Source: Listeria cossartiae subsp. cayugensis (GTDB lineage: Bacteria; Bacillota; Bacilli; Lactobacillales; Listeriaceae). Taken from it: 64,000 nt of DNA. The stretch is from the NCBI RefSeq assembly GCF_014229095.1, contig NZ_JAARZC010000002.1:434001-498000 (forward strand), written 5' to 3'. The notes under the pieces were generated by a model, which was not told the origin of the DNA, did not search any database, and worked only from the letters and a program-made list of their open reading frames with translations. Both the position numbers and the translations under genes were made by a program. Every line of letters begins with the position of its first letter. Position 1 is the first letter of the stretch. Below, one piece after another: positions 1 through 8,453 of the stretch.

Positions 1-14
1 ATTTGCGAAAAATA

Positions 15-59
15 AAAAAATCCAGATGACAGTCAATGCGGCTGCCATCTGGATTTTTT
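15..59 (-). terminator. Intrinsic terminator of ppdK operon
   Basis: A 14-bp inverted repeat (arms 15-28 and 46-59, core TCCAGATG/CATCTGGA) flanked by A/T runs lies right at the ppdK stop codon. On the minus strand the stem is followed by a U-rich stretch. The A/T runs on both sides mean it could work in both directions. Confidence 0.9.
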
Positions 60-2697
60 ATATAGTAGCGACTAATTGTCTTTCGGATAATGCTGCTTGA
101 GCTGCTGCTAGTCGTGCAATTGGGACGCGGTACGGGGAACAGGATACGTACGTTAATCCTAATTGATGGAAGAAATGGATGGACGCTGGATCGCCTCCAT
201 GTTCTCCGCAAACACCCATTTTTAAATGCTCCGAAGTCATCCGACCGCGAGTCACCGCCATTTCAACGAGCGCACCAACACCAGCCTTATCAATCGTTAC
301 AAATGGATCTTTTGGCAAAATATCTTTTTCGTAATAATCGGCAAGGAATTTAGTAGCGTCATCACGCGAAAAACCATATGTTAGCTGCGTTAAATCATTT
401 GTTCCAAAGCTGAAAAACTGCGCTTCTTCGGCGATTTCGTCCGCAGTCACACAAGCACGCGGAATTTCAATCATCGTGCCAATATCATACGGAAGTACCA
501 CGCGCTCTTTATCAAAAATGGCATGAATCGCTTGTTTCAATTCTGTTTTAATATAGCTGAGTTCGCTTTTCGTCGCGATGAGCGGGATCATAATTTCCGG
601 GTGAACATCCAATCCTTCATCATGAACGATAACAGCACTTTCCATAATCGCTTCTGCTTGCATCCGGTAAATTTCTGGGAAGGTGATAGCAAGCCGACAA
701 CCGCGGTGACCAAGCATTGGATTGGACTCGGCAAGTGCTTGGATACGCTTTGTTAGTTGCGGCACTGTTCGATTCATTGCGCTCGCTAATTGCTCGATTT
801 CACGGCTCGTTTTCGGTAAAAATTCATGTAGTGGCGGATCAAGCAAGCGAATATTGACCGCTCGTCCATCGGCAATTCGGAACAATTCGCTGAAATCCGT
901 TTTTTGCATTTCTTTTAAAGTGGCTAAAACGGACTCGCGCTCTTGTAACGATTCTGCTAAAATCATTTGTCGCATATAAGGAATCCGTTTTTCATCAAAA
1001 AACATATGCTCGGTGCGACATAGGCCAATACCTTCTGCGCCAAACGAAAGCGCCTTTTTAAAATCAGTCGGTGTATCAGCATTGACACGAATCATTAATC
1101 TTTTCTCCGCATCAGCCCACGCCATTAACTCGTCAAAATGCCCGCCAATCGAAGCTTCTGTAAACGCGATTTCACCAAGGTACACTTTACCAGAACTGCC
1201 ATCAAGCGAAAGAAAATCTCCTTCATGAAGTGTTTCACCAGTTGCAAGGATAACTGTTTTTTCTTTTTCATTAATAGTTAGTTCGGCGCATCCAGCAATA
1301 CAACATTTTCCCATACCTCGCGCCACAACAGCTGCATGAGAAGTCATACCACCATGAGCAGTTAAAATAGCGTTACTCCGTGCCATACCTTCAATATCTT
1401 CAGGAGAAGTTTCATTACGAACTAAAATGACTGACATTCCAAGCTCAGCTGCTTGAACAGCTTCTTTTGCTTCAAAGAAAATTTGACCTGTAGCCGCACC
1501 GGGACTCGCCGGTAAGCCGGTTGCGATAACTTGGCTGTTTTTAAGAGCGTTTTCATGAAAGGCTGGATGAAGTAATTGATGCAGTTGTTTAGTTTCCACA
1601 CGCATAATGGCTTCTTCACGAGTAATTTTACCTTCATGAACAAAATCGACTGCTGTTTGAATAGCAGCCTTGGCTGTGCGCTTGCCGCTTCTTGTTTGTA
1701 GGACATAGAGATTGCCTTTTTCAATTGTAAACTCAATATCTTGCATATCTAAATAATGGTTTTCGAGAAGTTTACATGTGTGAATCAACTCTTTATAAAC
1801 GGCTGGCATTCTCTCTTCTAGCGCGCTTATCGGCTCAGGAGTGCGAATGCCAGCTACAACATCTTCGCCTTGAGCATTAAGCAAAAATTCACCAAACACT
1901 TCTTTTTCACCAGTGGATGGATTGCGAGTGAACGTAATTCCGGTACCACTAGTTTCACCTGTGTTACCAAAAACCATCGCTTGAATATTCACCGCTGTAC
2001 CAAAACTTGCGTCAATCTCATGCAATCGACGGTAAATAATGGCCCGCGGGTTCATCCAAGAATCAAAGACAGCGATAATCGCCAGTCGTAGTTGTTCAAG
2101 TGGCTCTTGTGGAAAATCTTTCCCAGTCGCTTGCCGGAAAATCAGTTTGTAAGTAGCTATCAGTTCGCTTAAATCATCCTCAGTTAGTTCTGTATCTAAG
2201 CGATAATCCTTTGCTTTTTTTATTCGAGCAAGCACCTGTTCAAATTGGTAGCTTGGAATTTCAAAAACAACATCGCCGAACATTTGAATAAAGCGGCGAT
2301 AGGAATCAAACGCCGAACGAGCATCCCCAGTTAGGGCAGCTAGTCCGTTCGCAGCTTGATCATTTAAGCCAAGGTTTAATACCGTATCCATCATTCCCGG
2401 CATCGAAAAGGGGGCACCAGACCGAACCGAAACGAGCAGTGGATTTTCCGCGAATCCGAAAATTTTTCCAGTTTGCTTTTCGAGTTGCGCCAAATGAATC
2501 TTCACTTCTTCAAAAATCGCTTCGGAAAGATGCTTATTATTAGCCGTGTAATCATTACAAGCCTCGGTCGAAATAATAAAACCAGGAGGGACGGGCAAAC
2601 CAATATTCGTCATTTCTGCCAAATTTGCTCCTTTTCCTCCTAAAAGATTTTTCATTTCCTTAGAACCTTCACTGAACTGATAGACAAATTTTCTCAC
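58..2697 (-). CDS. ppdK: Pyruvate, phosphate dikinase
   Basis: Interconverts pyruvate, ATP and Pi with PEP, AMP and PPi in the cytoplasm. The 879 aa length fits the bacterial family. Visible are the N-terminal nucleotide-binding motif GGKGANLAEM, the central swivelling phosphohistidine domain with GGMTSHAAVVARGMG (His about residue 454), and the C-terminal PEP/pyruvate TIM barrel with MGVCGEHGGDP, which carries the catalytic Cys. I chose the GTG at 2697 because GAGGTG just upstream is the Shine-Dalgarno; the in-frame GTG at 2706 lies inside that site. It is the last gene of a minus-strand operon behind its regulator and a CcpN-like repressor, which suggests control by carbon and energy status. 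Confidence 0.96.
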   Translation of the reverse strand: MRKFVYQFSEGSKEMKNLLGGKGANLAEMTNIGLPVPPGFIISTEACNDYTANNKHLSEAIFEEVKIHLAQLEKQTGKIFGFAENPLLVSVRSGAPFSMPGMMDTVLNLGLNDQAANGLAALTGDARSAFDSYRRFIQMFGDVVFEIPSYQFEQVLARIKKAKDYRLDTELTEDDLSELIATYKLIFRQATGKDFPQEPLEQLRLAIIAVFDSWMNPRAIIYRRLHEIDASFGTAVNIQAMVFGNTGETSGTGITFTRNPSTGEKEVFGEFLLNAQGEDVVAGIRTPEPISALEERMPAVYKELIHTCKLLENHYLDMQDIEFTIEKGNLYVLQTRSGKRTAKAAIQTAVDFVHEGKITREEAIMRVETKQLHQLLHPAFHENALKNSQVIATGLPASPGAATGQIFFEAKEAVQAAELGMSVILVRNETSPEDIEGMARSNAILTAHGGMTSHAAVVARGMGKCCIAGCAELTINEKEKTVILATGETLHEGDFLSLDGSSGKVYLGEIAFTEASIGGHFDELMAWADAEKRLMIRVNADTPTDFKKALSFGAEGIGLCRTEHMFFDEKRIPYMRQMILAESLQERESVLATLKEMQKTDFSELFRIADGRAVNIRLLDPPLHEFLPKTSREIEQLASAMNRTVPQLTKRIQALAESNPMLGHRGCRLAITFPEIYRMQAEAIMESAVIVHDEGLDVHPEIMIPLIATKSELSYIKTELKQAIHAIFDKERVVLPYDIGTMIEIPRACVTADEIAEEAQFFSFGTNDLTQLTYGFSRDDATKFLADYYEKDILPKDPFVTIDKAGVGALVEMAVTRGRMTSEHLKMGVCGEHGGDPASIHFFHQLGLTYVSCSPYRVPIARLAAAQAALSERQLVATI

Positions 2698-2715
2698 ATT
2701 ATTCACCTCTTCTAA

Positions 2716-3528
2716 TTAATGGTAACTCGTGATAATTTCCGTGATTAGGGCGGCGGTTTCCTCAATGGCTTTGTCTTCTACATGGATGACTTGGCAACCA
2801 AGTTTTTTGAATGTATCGTAACCATATTCCAATTCTTCTAAAATACGTTTTTCACTGGAATAGCTACTTGCTTCATCTAAACCAATAGATTTTAAGCGGA
2901 CTTTGCGAATTTGCGCTAGTTTTTCAGGCGTCGTTGTTAGGCCAATAATTCGGTCGCTAGGGATTTGAAAAAGTTCAGCGGGTATTGGAATCTCTGGAAC
3001 AAGCGGGACGTTAGCGACTTTCCAGTTTTGATTGGCAAGGTAGCTACTTAGTGGGGTTTTACTTGTTCTGGAAACGCCAACGAGAACGATATCAGCGTCC
3101 AGTAGGCCACGGGAATCTTTGCAATCATCATATTTTACAGCGAATTCAATCGCGGCAATACGGTCAAAATAATTGCTATCAAGCCGGCGCATATTGCCGG
3201 GATCTTGTTTGGATTTTAGGCCAGTTTTTGCTTCTACAGCCGCAGTTAGCGTATGTAATAAATCTACGTTAGGAAGGTGGTTTTTCGCACAAAAGTCAGT
3301 TGCATATTCGGCTAAAGCGGATTGAACAAGCGTTTGGACTACAATTCCATCTGCTGCTTTTGCTTCTTGCAACGTTTCAAGTAAAGCGCTTTCATCGCGA
3401 ATAAAAGCATGACGTCGAATATCTGCAGGTTTATTCAGTGAAAACTGCGCAGTCACCGCGCGAATAATGTGTTGAGCAGTTTCACCGATAGCATCTGAAA
3501 TAACGTATATAATAACCGGATTTTCCAT
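2716..3528 (-). CDS. PPDK regulatory protein (DUF299, YqfL family)
   Basis: Family members are bifunctional ADP-dependent kinases/Pi-dependent phosphorylases that inactivate and reactivate PPDK by modifying a Thr next to its catalytic His. The 270 aa length is normal. The P-loop-like GVSRTSKTPLS in the middle is the family hallmark, and the N-terminus VIYVISDAIGETA is typical. An AGGAGG precedes the ATG. It sits 18 bp upstream of ppdK in the same operon, so the substrate is almost certainly the neighbouring PPDK. In B. subtilis the homologue YqfL is encoded beside CcpN, and that pairing is kept here. Assignment is by family recognition. Confidence 0.93.
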   Translation of the reverse strand: MENPVIIYVISDAIGETAQHIIRAVTAQFSLNKPADIRRHAFIRDESALLETLQEAKAADGIVVQTLVQSALAEYATDFCAKNHLPNVDLLHTLTAAVEAKTGLKSKQDPGNMRRLDSNYFDRIAAIEFAVKYDDCKDSRGLLDADIVLVGVSRTSKTPLSSYLANQNWKVANVPLVPEIPIPAELFQIPSDRIIGLTTTPEKLAQIRKVRLKSIGLDEASSYSSEKRILEELEYGYDTFKKLGCQVIHVEDKAIEETAALITEIITSYH

Positions 3529-3540
3529 ATTTTCCTCCTA

Positions 3541-4158
3541 TTAAACCTTTTTTATCGTATCGACAAAAAGTGCAGTGATACGTGTTTTTGAAATTTTTCC
3601 AACGACTTTTGTATTTTCGAGAACAGGTAGCGAATCAATTTGATGGAAAACGAGTTGTTCTGCGGCGTGCAAGACGTTATCATTTTTCGTAACAGTGACT
3701 AGGTTTGGCATGCGCGTCATAATGGTCGCAATCGGAGTTGCTTTCGTATCCGCATCAGCAAGCGCACCTTTAAGCAAATCTTTTCTCGAGACAAGTCCAA
3801 CTAATTGGTCCTCATCAACAACGTACAAACTACCGATATCTTCCATAAATAGCATGACAATTGCATCATACACACTTGTTTCTTTTTTTGCGAAAAATGG
3901 TTGGGTCATAATATCTGCTACTTTTAATTGACGAATTTCATCAAAATGAATTGGGTTATTTTCTAAGCCAGAGTAGAAGTAGCCAACTTTTGGACGAGCA
4001 TCTAAAATTCCAGTCATCGTTAAAATTGATAAGTCAGCTCGAATGGTGGCTCGTGTTAATTTTAAATGGGCGGCAATTGAGTCACCAGTGGCGGGCTCAT
4101 TCGCGCGAACATAGGCAACAATTTGGTGTTGTCTAGGAGAAAGTTCGATGGGAATCAC
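3541..4158 (-). CDS. ccpN: CcpN-like repressor (HTH plus two CBS domains)
   Basis: Transcription regulator of 205 aa. The N-terminal winged helix (about residues 5-60, LTRATIRADLSILTMTGIL) is followed by paired CBS domains (about 80-200, with VADIMTQPFFAKKE and IATIMTRMPNLV) that should bind an adenine nucleotide. B. subtilis CcpN represses gluconeogenic genes during glycolytic growth. The start is GTG at 4158, behind AAAAGGAT with unusually short spacing; alignment with remembered CcpN N-termini (x-IEL-x-RQ) supports it. It is the first gene of the operon with the PPDK regulator and PPDK. CcpN-like operator boxes overlap its own promoter, suggesting autoregulation. Confidence 0.88.
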   Translation of the reverse strand: MIPIELSPRQHQIVAYVRANEPATGDSIAAHLKLTRATIRADLSILTMTGILDARPKVGYFYSGLENNPIHFDEIRQLKVADIMTQPFFAKKETSVYDAIVMLFMEDIGSLYVVDEDQLVGLVSRKDLLKGALADADTKATPIATIMTRMPNLVTVTKNDNVLHAAEQLVFHQIDSLPVLENTKVVGKISKTRITALFVDTIKKV

Positions 4159-4183
4159 ATCCTTTTATTATGTTATGCTAATC

Positions 4184-4212
4184 ATTATATAGTATGACAT
4201 AATTAAAAACAA
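4184..4212 (-). promoter_or_regulatory. Promoter of ccpN-yqfL-ppdK operon
   Basis: Read on the minus strand: TTGTTT (4207-4212), a 17-bp spacer, then TATAAT (4184-4189), ending 25 bp before the GTG start. This is a good housekeeping sigma-A type match. Confidence 0.75.
4191..4201 (-). promoter_or_regulatory. CcpN-like operator inside the promoter spacer
   Basis: TATGTCATACT on the minus strand matches the B. subtilis CcpN consensus as I recall it (TRTGHYATAYW) at all 11 positions and lies between the -35 and -10. Binding here would block RNA polymerase. Confidence 0.6.
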
Positions 4213-4220
4213 GCTTTAAA

Positions 4221-4231
4221 TGTGTCACACT
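4221..4231 (+). promoter_or_regulatory. Second CcpN-like box, upstream of the -35
   Basis: TGTGTCACACT matches the recalled CcpN consensus at 10 of 11 positions. It is in inverted orientation relative to the first box and lies about 9 bp upstream of the -35. Confidence 0.45.
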
Positions 4232-4235
4232 ATAT

Positions 4236-4268
4236 AAAAAAACCTCCTCGCCGTCGAGAAGGTTTTAA
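4236..4268 (-). terminator. Terminator of hemolysin-III family gene
   Basis: On the minus strand, AACCTTCTCG, a 4-nt loop and CGAGGAGGTT (one G-T pair) are followed by a U-run. It begins about 10 bp after the stop codon at 4278 and insulates the gene from the ccpN operon. Confidence 0.85.
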
Positions 4269-4277
4269 AAGCGTTAT

Positions 4278-4910
4278 TTAGACATAAAATAAAATACAGA
4301 AATACATAAAAGCTGTTCCCGCAATGACAAACACATGCCAAATTGCGTGCATATAAGGAACGCGTGGAATACTGTAAAAAATCGCGCCTACGGTAAACAT
4401 GATTCCACCAGTTGCGAGGAGCCAAAAGCCAGTTGGCGTTAATCCAGCATAAAGTGGCTTAATCGCAAACATCACCATCCAGCCCATCAGTAAGTAGACA
4501 ATCGTCGACAACAATTTTAATTTACCAGTCATAAATATTTTATAAATAATCCCAGCAATCGCGAGCCCCCAGATAACACCAAACAGTGTCCAGCCGAGTG
4601 TACCTTGAATCGTAATCAACACAAATGGCGTGTAACTACCAGCAATCAACACATAAATTGCCGCATGATCCATAATATTAAAAACAGTTCTCGCCTTGCA
4701 AGGTTTAAAGCTATGAAGCAAAGTGGAACAAATATAAAGCAACATCAGTGAAATACCATAAATTAAAAAACTTGTTAAATAAAGAGGATTATCTTTCCCA
4801 GCGGCGAATATTATAAGTAAGACGAGCGCGGGAATACTAAGGATAAATCCAATCCCGTGCGTAATCGCATTCGCAAGTTCTTCTTTCCAATTGTAAGAAG
4901 TGACATTCAT
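4278..4910 (-). CDS. Hemolysin III / YqfA-type membrane protein
   Basis: A 210 aa integral membrane protein with about seven hydrophobic helices, of the TrhA/hemolysin III branch of the PAQR-like superfamily. Recognisable are NAITHGIGF near the N-terminus, STLLHSF in the second helix region, and YMHAIWHVFV near the C-terminus. The conserved His residues of these motifs resemble the metal site of PAQR proteins. Despite the name, hemolytic activity is not established for most members; a membrane-stress or energetics role has been suggested. It is monocistronic, between its own terminator and a divergent DegV gene. Confidence 0.88.
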   Translation of the reverse strand: MNVTSYNWKEELANAITHGIGFILSIPALVLLIIFAAGKDNPLYLTSFLIYGISLMLLYICSTLLHSFKPCKARTVFNIMDHAAIYVLIAGSYTPFVLITIQGTLGWTLFGVIWGLAIAGIIYKIFMTGKLKLLSTIVYLLMGWMVMFAIKPLYAGLTPTGFWLLATGGIMFTVGAIFYSIPRVPYMHAIWHVFVIAGTAFMYFCILFYV

Positions 4911-5028
4911 TTTATCACCATACTTTTCTATAAATTTTGGGATGAGTATAGGTCTATCATACGATAAAAAATGAAGAATAGAAAGGCAAATACCAATTCT
5001 TTCTCTTTTCTTAAAACTAGTTTATAGG

Positions 5029-5056
5029 TTGTGTATACCGCCGGGAATGTTATAAT
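5029..5056 (+). promoter_or_regulatory. Promoter for the DegV gene
   Basis: TTGTGT (5029-5034), a 16-bp spacer and TATAAT (5051-5056) with an extended -10 (TG one base before TATAAT), 32 bp before the ATG. Confidence 0.7.
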
Positions 5057-5088
5057 AAGATAAAATAAGCAAAAATGGATGTGGCTAT

Positions 5089-5928
5089 ATGAGGAAAATA
5101 AAAATTATCACAGACTCAACTGCTGGACTAACATTAGAAGAAGCAGCAAAATGGAATATTGATGTTTTATACTTAACGGTAGAAATCGATGGGAAAATTT
5201 ATAACCCGAAAACAGACATTACACCAGAAGAGTTCATGGTGCGCATGGCAGAAACGAAAGAATTACCAAAATCTTCTCAGCCAGCAATTGGTTCTTTCGT
5301 GGAAGCCTATGAAAAATATACAGCAGAAGGCTACGAAATCCTTTCTATCCACTTAACTGAAAAATTGAGTGGTACCGTTAATGCGGCTCGCCAAGCTGCT
5401 GATATGGTGGAAGGGAACATTACTGTAGTAGACTGCGATTACACAGCGCGCGGTCAAGCTTTCCAAGTATTAAAAGCAGCGGAAATGGCCCAATCAGGTG
5501 ATTATTCCGTGGAAGAAATCCACACCAAAATTAATGATATCCGCGACAAAACAAAACTATATATCGTTGTTGTAACACTCGATAATTTAATTAAAGGTGG
5601 TCGTGTTGGCCGAATGCAAGGTTTCCTAGGCAGCCTTTTAAACATCAAATTAATTGCCAAACTAACAGATGGACAACTGGAAGAAGAAACCAAAGTCCGC
5701 AGCAACAAAAAAGTGCTACAATATTGCTTGAATTTAATTAAAGATGAGCCGAAAAAAATTCAACAGCTAGACGTTGTTCATGCGAATGGACTGAATCTGG
5801 CGGATGATTTTATCGCAGAATCAAAAGAAATAACCGGTTTAACAGAAATTCCACTATTTTTTGCAGACCCAGTCATTTCCACACATGCTGGAACAGGCGC
5901 GTTTGCATTTATGTACTATACTGACTAA
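5089..5928 (+). CDS. DegV family fatty-acid-binding protein (FakB type)
   Basis: DegV proteins bind a fatty acid between two domains and present it to the kinase FakA for phosphorylation. This 279 aa protein has the N-terminal TDSTAGL, the SSQPAIGSF loop, TEKLSGTVNAARQA around the carboxylate-binding Ser, and KGGRVG. A probable FakA gene lies at 53.7 kb in this window. Listeria encodes several DegV paralogues, so the exact fatty-acid preference is unknown. The RBS (GGATGTGG) is weak. The SGNH esterase gene follows 14 bp downstream, which could supply fatty acids to the same pathway (inference). Confidence 0.88.
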   Translation: MRKIKIITDSTAGLTLEEAAKWNIDVLYLTVEIDGKIYNPKTDITPEEFMVRMAETKELPKSSQPAIGSFVEAYEKYTAEGYEILSIHLTEKLSGTVNAARQAADMVEGNITVVDCDYTARGQAFQVLKAAEMAQSGDYSVEEIHTKINDIRDKTKLYIVVVTLDNLIKGGRVGRMQGFLGSLLNIKLIAKLTDGQLEEETKVRSNKKVLQYCLNLIKDEPKKIQQLDVVHANGLNLADDFIAESKEITGLTEIPLFFADPVISTHAGTGAFAFMYYTD

Positions 5929-5942
5929 GTGAGTGATTGCAT

Positions 5943-6728
5943 ATGACAAAGAAAAAATGGCTGTGGCTAACAGGAAGCGTGCTCGTTATCGCGCTTCTAG
6001 TTGGCGCAGTTTTTGGTATCAAGTATTATAAAGCATCCAAAGAAACTCCGATTAACCTAGTTGCCATGGGTGATTCATTAACAGAAGGTGTTGGTGATGA
6101 AAACAAAGCAGGCGGCTATGTCGGTATTATTCCAGAAAAACTAGAAGAAGAACCCAATATTCCAAGCGTAAAAACGAGTAATTACGGCGTATCCGGAAAT
6201 AAAATCGGCCAATTAGAAAAGCGCTTAAAAACCAACGAGAAATTTCAAGAAGACGTCAAAAAGGCGAATGTTATCACAATTACCATTGGCGGCAATGATG
6301 TCATGGCTATTTTGCAATCGCGTCTTTTAAAGGTCGACGTGGATGATTTTACAGAAGCCAATAAAGAATTCCAACAAGAATTAGAAACACTGCTTCAAGA
6401 TATTCGCTCTTACAACGATGATGCAGCCATTTTCTTAATGGGCATTTATAATCCATATACGACTTACTTCGGTCACATTAAACAATTTGATGAGGTAATT
6501 ACAGATTGGAACGATGCGTCTAAAAAGACTATCGCCAAAGACAGTAATGCCTATTTTGTACCAATTGCCAGTGTGATAGAAGATCGTAATGAAGCAAGTA
6601 AAGATAAACCTAATCCGCTACTGTCAGATGACTATTTCCATCCTAATCATAAAGGGTATGAAAAAATGACGGCGGAATTAGACAAAGCTATTGTAAAACA
6701 ATTAAACGATGGCAATATTCCCAAATAG
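5943..6728 (+). CDS. Membrane-anchored SGNH/GDSL esterase (YpmR-like)
   Basis: Probable extracytoplasmic lipase/esterase of 261 aa. An N-terminal hydrophobic segment (about residues 5-25, after KKK) serves as signal or anchor. All SGNH blocks are visible: GDSLTEGVG with the catalytic Ser, GVSGNK (Gly), TIGGNDVM (Asn), and DDYFHPNHKGYE with the Asp/His. The ATG at 5943 was preferred over the TTG at 5937. It is cotranscribed with the YpmS-like gene, as in B. subtilis ypmR-ypmS. The natural substrate is unknown. Confidence 0.88.
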   Translation: MTKKKWLWLTGSVLVIALLVGAVFGIKYYKASKETPINLVAMGDSLTEGVGDENKAGGYVGIIPEKLEEEPNIPSVKTSNYGVSGNKIGQLEKRLKTNEKFQEDVKKANVITITIGGNDVMAILQSRLLKVDVDDFTEANKEFQQELETLLQDIRSYNDDAAIFLMGIYNPYTTYFGHIKQFDEVITDWNDASKKTIAKDSNAYFVPIASVIEDRNEASKDKPNPLLSDDYFHPNHKGYEKMTAELDKAIVKQLNDGNIPK

Positions 6729-6743
6729 AAAGGTGTTAAAATC

Positions 6744-7358
6744 GTGCAGAGAGAAACACGATCGGCTCCCAAAAAACCAAAACGCAATTATTGGAAATGG
6801 ATTTGTATTACATTAATCACGTTGTTACTTCTTTCCGCAGGTTGGGTTTATGTAGTAGTATTCAAACTCAGTCCACAAGAAGAACCAACTCCAACACTTA
6901 TTAGCAATAAATCAACAGTTGAATTTCAAACGAGTACAACAAAAGCAGATTTAAACCAATTGATCAGTTCCTATATAGAAGATTTTAGTAAAGATCAGGA
7001 AATCGGCTATAAAGTTTTCGTAGCAGATAACGTTAACTTCACAGCAGAAGCCAAAATTTTCGGTGAACCAGTGGAGCTTCATCTGAAATTCTCACCGAAA
7101 GTAGTCGATAATGGCAACGTAGAATTAACACTTAAAGACATGTCTGCTGGAGCTTTACCGCTGCCTGTATCGTACGTAATGAACTATGTAAACAAGAACT
7201 TTAAATTCCCAGATTGGGTGACTATCATCCCTAAAAAAGAAAAAATCTATCTATCTTTAGATAAATTAAAACTCCAAGGGGATACAAAAGTACGCGCCGA
7301 TACGCTAAATTTGAAGAAAGACGATATTTCGTTTACACTTTTAGTACCAGTTAAGTAA
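6744..7358 (+). CDS. YpmS-like membrane-anchored protein (DUF2140)
   Basis: A 204 aa protein with a basic N-terminus (KKPKRNYWKW), a single transmembrane helix (about residues 18-38) and a large outside domain rich in beta-strand-like alternation. It starts with GTG behind GAAAGGTG. The length and position after the SGNH esterase match B. subtilis YpmS (DUF2140). Function is unknown; the pairing with an esterase suggests a shared envelope role (inference). No catalytic motif was seen. Confidence 0.8.
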   Translation: MQRETRSAPKKPKRNYWKWICITLITLLLLSAGWVYVVVFKLSPQEEPTPTLISNKSTVEFQTSTTKADLNQLISSYIEDFSKDQEIGYKVFVADNVNFTAEAKIFGEPVELHLKFSPKVVDNGNVELTLKDMSAGALPLPVSYVMNYVNKNFKFPDWVTIIPKKEKIYLSLDKLKLQGDTKVRADTLNLKKDDISFTLLVPVK

Positions 7359-7393
7359 TTTGGCTGGCTGAATCCTAGTTAGGGGGCATTTTT

Positions 7394-7927
7394 ATGACAA
7401 AAGAATCACTTGAAATAGCAACATTTGCTGGAGGGTGCTTTTGGTGTATGGTAAAACCTTTTGATACGCAACCGGGAATCGAGAAAGTCGTTTCAGGTTA
7501 CACAGGCGGTCATACGGTTAATCCAACCTATAAAGAAGTTTGCAGCGGGACAACAGGACATACAGAAGCAATTCAAATCACTTTTGATCCGGCGGTTTTT
7601 CCATATGAAAAATTAGTCGAAGTATATTGGCAACAAACTGATCCGACTGATGCGGCAGGCCAATTTGTTGACCGCGGTGATTCGTATCGACCAGTTATTT
7701 TCTACCACAATGAAGCGCAAAAAGAAATCGCTGAAAAATCAAAAGCAGCACTTGATGCAAGTGGTAGATTTAAAAAGCCAATTGTCACAGAAATTGCTAA
7801 AGCAGAAACATTTTATCCTGCAGAAGAATATCACCAAGATTTCTACAAAAAAGAAAAAGCGCACTATGAAGGTTATCAAGTTGCTTCCGGTCGTGCTGCA
7901 TTCATAGATGCCAACTGGAAAGGGTGA
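7394..7927 (+). CDS. msrA: Peptide methionine-S-sulfoxide reductase MsrA
   Basis: Reduces the S-epimer of methionine sulfoxide in proteins. The 177 aa length is typical. The catalytic motif GGCFWC is near residue 15 ([10 protein letters not shown]), followed by [21 protein letters not shown] and YHQDFYKK, all MsrA signatures. It is followed 6 bp later by msrB, so the pair repairs both epimers. The RBS is AGGGGGC. Confidence 0.97.
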   Translation: MTKESLEIATFAGGCFWCMVKPFDTQPGIEKVVSGYTGGHTVNPTYKEVCSGTTGHTEAIQITFDPAVFPYEKLVEVYWQQTDPTDAAGQFVDRGDSYRPVIFYHNEAQKEIAEKSKAALDASGRFKKPIVTEIAKAETFYPAEEYHQDFYKKEKAHYEGYQVASGRAAFIDANWKG

Positions 7928-7933
7928 AGTCAA

Positions 7934-8371
7934 ATGGATGAAAGTAAAAAAAATGAGCGACTTCAACAACTTACAGATATACAATATAATGTAACCCAAA
8001 AAGCGGGTACTGAACGCCCATTTCAAAATGAATTTTATGATAATGTGGCAAAAGGCATTTATGTAGATATCGTTTCAGGGAAGCCACTTTTTTCATCCAA
8101 TGACCAGTACGATGCTGGCTGTGGTTGGCCGAGCTTTACTAAGCCAATTGACGAAGCAGAAGTTATCGAACATCGAGATTTGACCCATGGCATGATTCGG
8201 ACCGAAGTAAAGTCCGTTGATGCTGATTCCCACTTAGGGCATGTTTTTCCAGATGGACCACAAGACAAAGGTGGACTTCGCTACTGTATCAATTCTGCAG
8301 CGCTTAGATTCATTCCTGTGGATAAATTGGAAGAAGAAGGCTACCAAGCATATAAGAAAATCTTTGAATAA
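7934..8371 (+). CDS. msrB: Peptide methionine-R-sulfoxide reductase MsrB
   Basis: Reduces the R-epimer of methionine sulfoxide. The 145 aa protein has the SelR-domain hallmarks CGWPSF, the GHVF motif (LGHVFPDGP), and [11 protein letters not shown] with the catalytic Cys. The first zinc-type Cys pair of some MsrBs is absent, as in many Firmicutes. It is transcribed with msrA. A long imperfect inverted repeat lies just after the stop codon. Confidence 0.97.
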   Translation: MDESKKNERLQQLTDIQYNVTQKAGTERPFQNEFYDNVAKGIYVDIVSGKPLFSSNDQYDAGCGWPSFTKPIDEAEVIEHRDLTHGMIRTEVKSVDADSHLGHVFPDGPQDKGGLRYCINSAALRFIPVDKLEEEGYQAYKKIFE

Positions 8372-8372
8372 A

Positions 8373-8437
8373 CAAATGATGCCAGAAAATGAAATGCGCA
8401 GAATAATATCGCGAAATCATTCTCTGGCATTGTTATG
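8373..8437. repeat. Imperfect inverted repeat after msrB
   Basis: The left arm AATGATGCCAGAAAATGA and right arm TCATTCTCTGGCATTGTT share ATGCCAGA/TCTGGCAT as core, separated by about 25 nt. No U-run follows, so it is not a classical terminator. It may stabilise the msrAB mRNA 3' end or act as a factor-dependent stop. Confidence 0.5.
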
Positions 8438-8453
8438 AAAAGGAGCGATATAC

